Shown one piece after another: positions 48,930 through 57,522 of a stretch of DNA of 64,000 bases. The first letter of the stretch is position 1. Each line of letters starts with the position of its first letter. Where the stretch lies: positions 751,382-815,381 of the forward strand of contig NZ_CATNLZ010000001.1 of the NCBI RefSeq assembly GCF_950101795.1. The letters run 5' to 3'. The notes under the pieces are model-generated. The model was given only the letters and a program-made list of their open reading frames with translations. It did not search any database and had not been told where the DNA came from. The DNA comes from Nocardioides sp. T2.26MG-1 (GTDB taxonomy: Bacteria; Actinomycetota; Actinomycetes; Propionibacteriales; Nocardioidaceae). The position numbers and the translations under genes are program-made.

Positions 48930-50327
48930 TCAGAGGCCGGGGTCGCGGATCGTCAGCCAGGACACCACGCCGCCGACCGCCAGCAGCACCGCGCACGCGA
49001 TCGTCGCCGAGCCGTACGCCGCGTCGAACGCCGCCGGGTCGGCGTACTCCTCCCCGCCGAGCCCCACCGCCGCGGGCAGCGCGGCCACCGCGAGCAGCGA
49101 CCCGGCGCGGGCGACCGCGTTGTTGATGCCGCTGGCGATGCCCGCGTGCTCGTCGGACGCCGCCGCCAGGACCGTCGCGGTCAGCGGCGCCACCATCAGC
49201 GCGAGCCCGAGCCCGAACACCACCAGCCCCGGCAGCACGTCGGTCCAGTAGTCGGCGTCGGGCCCCACCCGCAGGAGCAGCAGCGTGCCGCCCGCCAGCA
49301 CCAGCGGGCCGACGGTCATCGGCAGCCGCGGCCCGATCCGGGCTGCGAGGGCACCGCCGCGCGAGGCGAGCAGCAGCATGCAGAGCGTGATCGGCAGCGT
49401 GGCCAGGCCGGCACGCAGCGCGCCGTACCCGCTCACGGTCTGCAGCTGCAGCACCAGGAAGAACAGCACCGCGCCGAGCGCGGCGTACACCACGAGCGTC
49501 ATCACGTTGGCCGCGGTGAAGGTGCGGTTCGCGAAGATGCCGAGCGGCAGCATCGGGTGGTCGCTGCGCCGCTCGTCGATGACGTACGCCGCAGCCGCGA
49601 CGACGGCGACGGCCCCGGCCCAGGGCGCGAGCGGGCCGCCCCACTCCGTCAGCGCGTAGGTGAGGGCGCCGAGGGCGAGCGCCGCCAGGAGAGCACCGAG
49701 CGCGTCGAATCGGCGGGGTGCGTGCGGGTCCCGGGTCTCGGGGACGGTGCGCTGGGCGATCAGCACGGTGAGGGCCGCCACGGGGAGGTTGATCAGGAAG
49801 ATCCAGCGCCAGCTGGCGTACTGCACGAGCCCGCCACCGACCAGCGGGCCGATCGCGGCGGCGACGCTGGTCAGGCCCGACCAGGAGCCGATCGCGCGGG
49901 CTCGGTCGTCGTGGGCGAACGCACCCTGGATCATCGCCAGGCTGCCGGGGGTGAGCAGTGCGGCGCCGACCCCTTGGAGGACCCGCGCGGCGATCAGGAC
50001 CAGCGGCGTCGGCGCGAGACCGCAGGCCAGCGACGCCGCCGCGAACCACACCGTCCCGACCACGAACACACGTCGCCGGCCGAACCGGTCGCCGAGCGAG
50101 CCGCCCAGCAGGATCAGGCTGGCCAGGGACAGCAGGTAGCCGTTGGTGATCCACTGCAGCTCGGCCAGCGACGCGTCGAGGTCCTCGCCGATCGTGTGCA
50201 GGGCGACGTTGACGACGGTGCCGTCGAGCATCGTCATCCCCGAGCCGAGCACCGCGGCCGCGACGACGGCCCGGCCGGCCGGCGTGCCGAGCCGGACGCC
50301 GTCTGCCGGTGCGGCGTGGTCGCCCAT
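48930..50327 (-). CDS. MFS exporter, DHA2 (EmrB/QacA) family
   Basis: 465 residues with about 14 membrane helices. GSGMTMLDGTVVNVALHTIG, LQWITNGYLLSLASLILLGG, GDRFGRRRVFVVG (motif A), ARVLQGVGAALLTPGSLAMI and AAAIGPLVGGGLV (motif C) mark a drug:proton antiporter. It is a separate branch from the exporter at 34306. ATG 50327 lies 6 bases after TAGGGT. Substrate not predictable. Confidence 0.92.
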   Translation of the reverse strand: MGDHAAPADGVRLGTPAGRAVVAAAVLGSGMTMLDGTVVNVALHTIGEDLDASLAELQWITNGYLLSLASLILLGGSLGDRFGRRRVFVVGTVWFAAASLACGLAPTPLVLIAARVLQGVGAALLTPGSLAMIQGAFAHDDRARAIGSWSGLTSVAAAIGPLVGGGLVQYASWRWIFLINLPVAALTVLIAQRTVPETRDPHAPRRFDALGALLAALALGALTYALTEWGGPLAPWAGAVAVVAAAAYVIDERRSDHPMLPLGIFANRTFTAANVMTLVVYAALGAVLFFLVLQLQTVSGYGALRAGLATLPITLCMLLLASRGGALAARIGPRLPMTVGPLVLAGGTLLLLRVGPDADYWTDVLPGLVVFGLGLALMVAPLTATVLAAASDEHAGIASGINNAVARAGSLLAVAALPAAVGLGGEEYADPAAFDAAYGSATIACAVLLAVGGVVSWLTIRDPGL

Positions 50328-50333
50328 CGGGAC

Positions 50334-50339
50334 ACCCTA
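50334..50339 (-). promoter_or_regulatory. -10 box of a leaderless promoter for the second MFS gene
   Basis: On the minus strand TAGGGT is followed by 6 bases and the ATG at 50327. Confidence 0.6.
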
Positions 50340-50399
50340 GTGTCGACGAGTGCGGGGACCTCAGGGGAAACCCGGATGTGCCGAGCACCCGAACCCACC

Positions 50400-50405
50400 T
50401 AGCAT
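50400..50405 (+). promoter_or_regulatory. -10 box of a leaderless promoter for the diiron protein gene
   Basis: TAGCAT is followed by 6 bases and the ATG at 50412. Confidence 0.6.
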
Positions 50406-50411
50406 TCCGCA

Positions 50412-51272
50412 ATGCCGCGCGCGTCAACCTCCGAGGCGAGGCTCGCCGACCACGTCGACCGGCTCGGGCTGGAGCACCCGCCGATCGACCTGGACTCCGT
50501 GGACTTCACGGTCCGCCGTCCCCGCGAGCTAGCCGCCCGCTTCGGCCACGTGCTCGACTACATGGCCCGCGTCGAGCTCGAGGTCGACCGCAACGTCCTC
50601 GAGCTGACCACGCTGCTGCCCGACCCGCCCGAGATCGACCGGCGCTTCTACGCCGAGGTCTGGCAGCCGCAGGAGATCCAGCACGGGTTGATCCTCGACC
50701 GGCTGCAGGTGGAGCTGGGGCGCGCCCCGGCGCAGCCGGACCGTACGTCGGTCGGCGTCAAGCTGAGGGTCCTCGGGGCGCTCGCGCACCTGGATGCGTT
50801 CCAGGACGTGTGCCGGATGCTCTACTACCTCACCGGCATGGCCACCGAGCGGTCCGCCGTCCTGGCCTACAACCTCCTCCACGCCGGCGTCCGCGAGCTC
50901 GGCGAGCACGCGGTCGCGGACACGCTGATCGCACCGATCCGCCGGCAGGAGCCGGGCCACTTCGCGTTCTACCAGCTCTCCGCGCGCGCCCTGTGGGCCG
51001 AGCTGGCGGCCTGGCAGCGCTGGCTCGTCCGCCGGATGCGCCGGCTCTCCTTCGCCCCGGTCGGCGCCAACGACGCCGCCCAGTCCGCCGACTTCGGTGA
51101 TGTGATGCGGGCCCTCGGCATCGACCGGGACGTCGACGACTTCGCGGCCCAGGTCTCCCGGGTCGAGAGCGAGCTGCTGTGGGCCCACCGGCGCGGGCTG
51201 GCCGTCCCGCCGTACGTCGTGCGTGCGTTCCGCGAGGCGGCCGAGCTCGCAGCGGTACGACGGGCGGCCTAG
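50412..51272 (+). CDS. Ferritin-like diiron protein (acyl-ACP desaturase-like)
   Basis: 286 residues, all-helical. RVELEVDRNVLELTTLL, WQPQEIQHGLILDRL (ExxH), ATERSAVLAYNLLHAG (Glu) and RRQEPGHFAFYQL (ExxH) supply the two Glu and ExxH pairs of a ferritin-like or fatty-acid-desaturase-type diiron site. Actinobacterial members of this group are uncharacterised; some databases give them unrelated names. The substrate is unknown. Its stop overlaps the convergent YhgE/Pip gene by 4 bp. Confidence 0.75.
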   Translation: MPRASTSEARLADHVDRLGLEHPPIDLDSVDFTVRRPRELAARFGHVLDYMARVELEVDRNVLELTTLLPDPPEIDRRFYAEVWQPQEIQHGLILDRLQVELGRAPAQPDRTSVGVKLRVLGALAHLDAFQDVCRMLYYLTGMATERSAVLAYNLLHAGVRELGEHAVADTLIAPIRRQEPGHFAFYQLSARALWAELAAWQRWLVRRMRRLSFAPVGANDAAQSADFGDVMRALGIDRDVDDFAAQVSRVESELLWAHRRGLAVPPYVVRAFREAAELAAVRRAA

Positions 51273-53521
51273 CATCCGGACAGCGCATCGACCCGCGGCT
51301 CGGAGCCCTGCTCCGCGTGCGCCCCCAGGTCGTCCGGGGTGACGGTCGCGGCCCGGCGGGCGGCACGCGTCGCCAGCACCAGGCCCACCACGCCCCACGC
51401 CGTCAGCAGCAGGAGCCCCGCGACGGCCGCGCCCCGACCGGTAAGCGCCGTCCGCACGAGGTCCGCCGCGACCGGCACCGGCAGCAGGCCGTGCAGCATC
51501 CGCACCGCGGCCGGGGCCGCGTCGATCGGCAGCAGCCCGTCGAGCAGCAGTGCCTGCAGCGCGAGCAGCACGAGGACCGTCGCCCGCCCGCGGGCCGCGC
51601 CGAGCAGCCCGACGATCCCTTGGACGAGCGCCGCGAACACCGCCCCCGCGAGCACGAGGACCGGGACGAGGAGCCCGACGTGGGCCAGCGTGACGTCGAA
51701 CAGCACGAGCACCGGCACGAGCAGCACCGCCTGCACGACCCCGGCCAGCAGGCCCGGTCGCCAGCCGGCCAGTGCGACCCGCCAGGGCAGTCCGGGCGCC
51801 TCGAGCCGCGCCGGCGGGAGCGCCGGACGGAGCAGGTAGACCAGGGCGGCCCCCAGCCAGAGCACGAGCGCGAGGACGGCGGGGGCGATGCCGACCCGGG
51901 TCGCGTCGCCGGCCTCCGTCACGTCAGTCCGCACCGCGACCGGCTCCGCCACGGCGCCGGCGAGGCGCTGCTGCTCGGCGGAGGTCATCGACGGCAGCGC
52001 CTCGACGCCGCTGCGCAGTCCCTCCGCCAGGTCGCCGGAGCCCGAGCCCAACCGGTCGGCGCCACTGGACAGACGGTCCGCGCCGGAGGCGAGGCTCCCC
52101 GCTCCGTCGGCAGCGCGGGTGGCACCCGCCGCCAGCCGTCCGGCGCCGCCGGCGAGCTCGCCGGTGCCGGTGGCGAGGCGCGCGGCCCCCGTCGAGGCCG
52201 ACCCGGCCCCGTCGGCGAGCCGGCCCGCGCCCGCACCGATCTGCCCGGCTCCATCGGCGACCCGGCCGGCTCCCGTCGCCAGCCGGTCGGCGCCGGCCGC
52301 CAGGCGCGCGGCACCGGCGTGCAGTCGTGCGGCGCCGTCGGCGGCATCGCTCACGCCCTGGACGAGCGCGGGTGCCGCGTCGGCCAGCTGCCGCGCGCCC
52401 GAGGCGACCGCGGCCGCCCCGCCCGTGAGCTGGTCTGCGGTGGCGCCGTCGGCGCCGACTGCCTGCGTGGTCCCGGCACACAGCGCGGCGTACCTCGTCA
52501 TCGTGGGATCGGCGGCGCACGCCTGCTGCCACCCGCGCAGCACGCGGGCCCAGCCCGCGACACCCTGGCTCACCACGCCCGCGCCGTCGGCGAGCCGGCC
52601 GGCCCGCGTGGGCAGCGGCGCCACGGCGTGGTCCAACGTGGCCAGCCCGGTGCCGAGATCGGACGTGCCGGAGGCGAGCGTGTCCGCCCCCTCGCCGAGG
52701 CGGCCTGCCCCGGCGTCGAGGGCGGTGGCGCCGCGGGCGAGCCGGCCGGCGGCCGAGGCGAGCTCCTGGGCGCCGCCCGAGAGCCGTTCGAGGCCGGTGG
52801 TGAGCTCGCCCGCCCCGGCGCTCGCCTGCTCGGAGCCCTGGCGCAGGTCGTCCGCGCCCGAGGCGAGCGCATCGACGCCCGTCCCGAGGTCATCGGCACC
52901 CTGCGCCAGCGTGTCGGCTCCGGTGGTCAGGGTGCTGGCCCCGTCCCCGATCCGGCCGGCCGCGTCGGCGGCCCGGCCGAGACGGACGCCGAGCTGTGCG
53001 GTCTGCCCGTACAGGCCCTCGAGGTAGGTGCCGGTGATGCGGTGGCCGAGCTCGGCGCCGGCGATCCGGCTGACGTCGTCGCTCAGCCGCCCGAGGAGAG
53101 CCCCCGAGCCCTCCGCGCTGCGGACGGAGAAGCTGGCCTGCTGCGCCTCGTTGCGGGTGAGCCCGGCCACCGTCTGCGAGAAGTCCTCGGGGATCGTCAC
53201 GACCGCGTCGTACGTCCCGTCGTCGAGACCGGAGCGCGCGTCGGCGGCGTCCGTGAGCTGCCAGTCGAGGCGCATCCCCCCGGTGTCGGCGTCCTTGCTC
53301 GGCGAGGTCAGGCCCGCGGCGAGGAGCCGTCCGGCGGCGATGGTCTGCTGCTGGTCCCCGGTCCCGGTGGTCACCGGCTCGTCGAGGTTGACGACGGCGG
53401 CGGCGATGCGGTCGGTGTCGGCCCCGCGGTCGCCCAGCGACCACAGCGCCATCGCCGCCAGGAGCGCCGGGAGCAGGATGAGCGCGATCAGCGCCCGGAG
53501 GGTGCGGCGGTGGGCGATCAC
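51269..53521 (-). CDS. YhgE/Pip family membrane protein with long GA-L repeat region
   Basis: 750 residues. An N-terminal membrane helix (LRALIALILLPALLAAMALW) precedes a Pip-type extracytoplasmic region (AAVVNLDEPVTTGTGDQQ, YDAVVTIPEDFSQTVAGL). About residues 195-550 follow a seven-residue GA..L.. pattern, predicted to be a long helical rod. Five or six C-terminal helices complete an ABC-2-like membrane domain. The family includes phage-infection and virulence-secretion proteins (Pip, YhgE, EsaA). The GTG start overlaps the MMPL stop (GTGA), so they are co-translated. Confidence 0.88.
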   Translation of the reverse strand: MIAHRRTLRALIALILLPALLAAMALWSLGDRGADTDRIAAAVVNLDEPVTTGTGDQQQTIAAGRLLAAGLTSPSKDADTGGMRLDWQLTDAADARSGLDDGTYDAVVTIPEDFSQTVAGLTRNEAQQASFSVRSAEGSGALLGRLSDDVSRIAGAELGHRITGTYLEGLYGQTAQLGVRLGRAADAAGRIGDGASTLTTGADTLAQGADDLGTGVDALASGADDLRQGSEQASAGAGELTTGLERLSGGAQELASAAGRLARGATALDAGAGRLGEGADTLASGTSDLGTGLATLDHAVAPLPTRAGRLADGAGVVSQGVAGWARVLRGWQQACAADPTMTRYAALCAGTTQAVGADGATADQLTGGAAAVASGARQLADAAPALVQGVSDAADGAARLHAGAARLAAGADRLATGAGRVADGAGQIGAGAGRLADGAGSASTGAARLATGTGELAGGAGRLAAGATRAADGAGSLASGADRLSSGADRLGSGSGDLAEGLRSGVEALPSMTSAEQQRLAGAVAEPVAVRTDVTEAGDATRVGIAPAVLALVLWLGAALVYLLRPALPPARLEAPGLPWRVALAGWRPGLLAGVVQAVLLVPVLVLFDVTLAHVGLLVPVLVLAGAVFAALVQGIVGLLGAARGRATVLVLLALQALLLDGLLPIDAAPAAVRMLHGLLPVPVAADLVRTALTGRGAAVAGLLLLTAWGVVGLVLATRAARRAATVTPDDLGAHAEQGSEPRVDALSGC

Positions 53522-56227
53522 GACACGGTCTCCTTCTCGGCAGCCGCGAACGGCCGCAGCGGGTGATGGGGTACGTCGGGGGTGGTGCTCGCGCCGGCCA
53601 CGACCGTCACGCCGAGCTCGGCCAGGCCCACGAGGCGGTGCCACCGCTCGAGCTGGACGGCCACGGAGGCCTCGTCGACACCGTCGACCACGAGGAGCAG
53701 GTCCGCCCCGGCGCGGGCCCGGCTCGCGAGGCGCTCCAGCAGTGCGGCGTCGGGGAACCGCGGCAGGTGCCAGACGCGGGCACGCACGGCGACGGCCTCG
53801 GTCGGCAGGATCCGGTCCTGCACGACCAGGACACCGTCGGTGACGGGGAGCCGGCCGGCGAGCGCCGCGAGCAGCGCGGCACGGGTCCGCGTGTCCTCGA
53901 GGGCTACCACGCTCAGGTCGCCCGTCGGGACGACGAGCGTGGCCGGCGGCAGGACGGTCCGCCCGTGACGGTCGACCACCTCGGCGCCGTCGGCCCGCAC
54001 CGCGACCTGTCCGTGGTCGCGCACCCACGCCTCGTGCTCGAGGTGGGCGTGGAGTCCTGCCCCCTCGACATCGAGCTGCGGCACGCGCGCCTCGAGCCAC
54101 CGGGGCAGCCACCAGGCGCGCCGGCCGAGCAGGGCGAGCACGGCCGGCACGAGGGTCATCCGGACCAGGAAGGCGTCGACGAACACTCCGACCGCGAGGC
54201 CGAGGGCGATCGGCTTGACGATGGCGTCACCGTGCGGGACGAAAGGCGGCGAAGACGCCGAACATGATGATCGCGGCGGCCGCGACCACCCGGGCGCTCG
54301 CGGTGAAGCCGCTGACGACCGCGCCGCGGGCGTCGCCGCCGTGCCCGCTGCTGTGCACGAAGTCCTCGTGCATCCGCGAGACCAGGAAGACCTCGTAGTC
54401 CATGGCCAGCCCGAACAAGACGCCCATCAGGATGATCGGCAGGAACGAGATCACCGGTCCGACCTTCGACACGCCCAGGGCGTCGGAGAACCAGCCCCAC
54501 TCGAAGACGGCGGCGACGGCGCCGAACGACGCGGCCACTGAGAGCACGTAGCCCAGGGTCGCCTTGACCGGAACGGCGATCGAGCGGAACACGATCATCA
54601 GCAGCAGCAGGGAGAGGCCGACCACCACGAGACCGAAGGGCAGCAACGCGCCCGACAACCGCTCGGACACGTCGATCGTGACCGCGGTCTGGCCGGTCAC
54701 CTCGAGGTCGGTGACGCCGTACCTCTCCTCCAGGGACGTGCTGCGGTCGCGGATCTCGCGCACGAGGTCCGCGGTCGCCGCGTCGGTCTGGCCGGTCTCC
54801 GGCACCACCTGGATCACCCCGAGGTCGCCCTGGGGGTTGGGCGTGGCCAGCGGGACGGCGGCGACGCCGTCGAGGCGAGCCAGGTCGGCCGCCAGGTCCT
54901 CGACCACGCCGACCGGGTCGGTGGTCTGGATGATGTCGACGGTGACGAGCAGCGGGCTGTTCCAGCCCGGGCCGTAGGCGTCGCTGATGAGGTCGTAGGT
55001 CACGCGCGAGGTGCTGCCCGGCGCGTCGGAGCCGCGGTCGGGAAGCCCGAGGTCGAGGTCTCGTGCCGGCAGGGCCAAGACCAGCAGCACGGCCGTGGTG
55101 AGCACGACGGTGATCACCGGCAGGCGGGTCACCGCGCGCACCCACCGAGCGCCCATGCTGTGGCCGGTCGCCACGCCGGAGCCGGCGACGGCACCGTGCC
55201 GCGCAGCCCGGGAGCCAGGTCGCGGACGGAGCCGCTCGCCTGCGACCGCGAGGATCGCGGGCACGAGGGTGAGCGCGACGGCGACGGCGACGGCGACACC
55301 GGCCGCCGCAGCGAAACCCATGACGGTGATGCCCGGGATGCCCACGACGACGAGACCGCAGAGCGCGATGATCACGGTCGTGCCGGCGAAGATGACGGCG
55401 CTGCCGGCGGTGGCCACCGACCGGGCGATCGACTCGTCCACCGCCATGCCGGTCGCGAGTTGGGTGCGGTGGCGGAAGACGATGAACAGCGCGTAGTCGA
55501 TGCCGACCGCCAGCCCGATCATCAAGGCGAGCGTCGGCGTCGTGCTGTTGACGGTCGTGAACGCCGCCACGGCCAGCAGGCCCAGCATCGTGGTGCCGAC
55601 CCCCACCAGGGCGGTGAGGATGGGCAGCCCGGCGGCCAGCACGGAGGCGAAGGTCATGGCGAGCACCACCATCGCGATCACGACGCCCAGGCCCTCGGTC
55701 GCGCTGAGGGTGACCTTGGTCGGGGTGTACACCTGCCCTCCGAGGTGCACCGCCAGCGGGCTCGAGGAGGACACCTCCACGGCCTCCTCGAGGTCGCCGA
55801 GCGTGCCGCCGTCGAGCTCGTCGAGACCCTCGTCGAGCAGCACCTGGGCGAACGCCTGGTGGCCGTCCTCGGAGAGGAGGTACTCCGAGCCCGGAGCGAA
55901 CGGGTCGACCACGCGGGCGACGTGCTCGACCCCCTCGACCCGGTCCAGGACCCGGCGTACCTCCGCGCGGTGGTCGGCGACCTGCTCGCCCTCGGGCGCG
56001 ACGAACAGGACCTGGGCGCTGGTGCCGGCCAGCAGCGGGAACCGGTGGTCGAGGGTGTCGAGGCCGCGCTGGGACTCGGTGCCGGGGATCGACAGGTCTT
56101 GTTGGAGATGGCCGCCGAGCAGGCCGGCCGATGCTCCGGCGAGGATGAGCAGGGCGAGCCAACCCGCCATGACCCAGCGCGCGGACCCGACAGCGAACCG
56201 GCCGAGCCGGTAGAGGAACGAGGACAC
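53518..56227 (-). pseudogene. MMPL family transporter with one-base frameshift and ABC-like C-terminal extension
   Basis: The upstream frame from GTG 56227 gives a full MMPL core (VGIDYALFIVFRHRTQL, FGLAMDYEVFLVSRMHEDF) to AAAAIIMFGVFAAF at about 54244, then FRPAR and a stop. The next frame continues the family sequence: VPHGDAIVKPIALGLAVGV, then FVDAFLVRMTLVPAVLALLG. Dropping one T from the TTT at about 54242-54244 (AAA on the plus strand) restores it. The last 190 residues resemble an ABC ATPase without a P-loop (LAALAGRLPVTDGVLVV; DLLLVVDGVDEAS like Walker B). Sequencing error is possible. It overlaps the YhgE/Pip gene. Confidence 0.85.
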
Positions 56228-56228
56228 G

Positions 56229-56250
56229 TTCAATACGGTAGCGTATTGAA
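56229..56250. promoter_or_regulatory. 22-bp operator between the MMPL and TetR genes
   Basis: TTCAATACG-GTAG-CGTATTGAA is a perfect inverted repeat with 9-bp arms. It covers the MMPL -10 box and lies 26 bp before the TetR start, so the TetR product probably represses both. Confidence 0.85.
56235..56240 (-). promoter_or_regulatory. -10 box of a leaderless promoter for the second MMPL gene
   Basis: On the minus strand TACCGT is followed by 7 bases and GTG 56227, inside the operator. Confidence 0.55.
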
Positions 56251-56275
56251 TACACGAATGAATCGAGGGGTGCCC

Positions 56276-56905
56276 ATGACGACCACCACATCCCCGCAGA
56301 GCCCCGCTCCGCGGCGCCGGGAGAACACCCGAGCCCGGCTGGTCGAGTCGAGCTTCGGCGTCTTCGTCGACCAGGGCCTCAAGCGGGTCACCGTCGACGA
56401 CCTCGTCGGGGCCGCCGGCTACACCCGCGGGGCGTTCTACTCGAACTTCTCCAGCATCGAGGAGCTCTTCTTCGAGGTCTTCCGCGACCGGGGCGAGGGG
56501 ATGCTGGCCGCCGCGTCCGCAGCCGTCGACGCGGTGCCCGAGGAGGACTTCACGATCGAGTCGATCGGCTCGGTCCTCGACGCCGTGCGGGCGCAGGGCC
56601 GCGAGTGGTACATCCTGCATGCGGAGTTCACGCTGCTGGCGCTGCGCGACGAGCAGGCTCGCGAGGTGCTGGCGGAGTTCTCCGGCAGGTTCCGGGTCCG
56701 CCTGGTCGCGGTGATCGAGGACGTGCTGCGTCGCCTCGGGCGCACGGCCGACCGGCCCACCGAGGAGCTGGCCGAGATGGTGGCCGCGCTCCACCTGCAC
56801 GCCCTCGGCCAGCGCCTGGTCGGCTCCTCGGTGCTCGGCCCCGACGGGATCGGCCTGGAGACCGTGTCGGCGCTGGTGCTCGGCTTCTCCCACCCGGCGG
56901 GGTGA
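56276..56905 (+). CDS. TetR family regulator, divergent from the MMPL transporter
   Basis: 209 residues. HTH: RARLVESSFGVFVDQGLKRVTVDDLVGAAGYTRGAFYSNFSSIEELF. The C-terminal domain is a typical TetR ligand pocket (YILHAEFTLLALRDEQAREVLAEF). ATG 56276 has GAGGGG six bases upstream and is preferred over an in-frame ATG at 56258. It probably autoregulates and controls the adjacent MMPL-YhgE/Pip exporter through the 22-bp palindrome. The ligand is unknown. Confidence 0.92.
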   Translation: MTTTTSPQSPAPRRRENTRARLVESSFGVFVDQGLKRVTVDDLVGAAGYTRGAFYSNFSSIEELFFEVFRDRGEGMLAAASAAVDAVPEEDFTIESIGSVLDAVRAQGREWYILHAEFTLLALRDEQAREVLAEFSGRFRVRLVAVIEDVLRRLGRTADRPTEELAEMVAALHLHALGQRLVGSSVLGPDGIGLETVSALVLGFSHPAG

Positions 56906-56912
56906 GCCTGCG

Positions 56913-57497
56913 TCAGGACGTGCGGGACGCTCGCGGGTCCTGGAGCACCCGGGCCGCGATCCAGGCGATGTCGTCGGCGGTCTCGGCCGGGCTGCCCGAG
57001 GGCTGCATGACGTGGCTGAGCACCACCCGCACGACCACGTCGATCGCCGCCTCCAGGCGCCGGCCCTCGAGGTCGAGGGTGTACGGCGCCAGCCGCTCGG
57101 CCACGACCAGCTTGGCCGCGGCGAGCAGCGACTCGGCGTGGGTGGTCAGCAGCGGCAGCAGCTCGGTGTCGGCGCCGTGCGTCGCGGACACCACGGCGTG
57201 CAGCAGCAGGTTGTCCTGGGCGAGCTCCAGCACCGCGGCCGAGGCGGCCCGGATCGCGCCGACCAGGTCGGCCGGGTGCCGGTCGAAGGCGTCGGCGACC
57301 ACGCCGAGGAAGCGCTCGAGCTCGTGGGCGATCATCGCCTCGGCGAGCCCGGGCTTGGTGCCGACCTCGTTGTAGACCGTCTGCCGACTGACCCCGACCC
57401 GCTCGGCGAGCCCGGCCATCGTGACCGAGGACCAGCCGGTGTCCACGGTCATCGCGACCGCGGCGTCGATGATCCGCGAGCGCGTGGTCGGGGGCAC
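56913..57497 (-). CDS. TetR family regulator near the alkane hydroxylase gene
   Basis: 194 residues. HTH: RIIDAAVAMTVDTGWSSVTMAGLAERVGVSRQTVYNEVGTKPGLAEAM. The C-terminal domain has VSATHGADTELLPLLTTHAESLL. TetR genes of this type often follow alkB-rubredoxin genes in actinobacteria (AlkX-like). Here a chemoreceptor gene lies between. GTG 57497 has its own TACACT -10 six bases upstream. Convergent with the previous TetR gene, with 7 bp between. Confidence 0.88.
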   Translation of the reverse strand: MPPTTRSRIIDAAVAMTVDTGWSSVTMAGLAERVGVSRQTVYNEVGTKPGLAEAMIAHELERFLGVVADAFDRHPADLVGAIRAASAAVLELAQDNLLLHAVVSATHGADTELLPLLTTHAESLLAAAKLVVAERLAPYTLDLEGRRLEAAIDVVVRVVLSHVMQPSGSPAETADDIAWIAARVLQDPRASRTS

Positions 57498-57503
57498 CCC
57501 CGG

Positions 57504-57509
57504 AGTGTA
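57504..57509 (-). promoter_or_regulatory. -10 box of a leaderless promoter for the alkB-side TetR gene
   Basis: On the minus strand TACACT is followed by 6 bases and GTG 57497. Confidence 0.6.
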
Positions 57510-57522
57510 GGCAACGCCCGGC

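Noticed and set aside
51900..53000. A tandem-repeat or CRISPR-like array
   Set aside because: The repetitiveness comes from the GA-L coding pattern of the YhgE/Pip protein; units are diverged codon repeats with no spacers.
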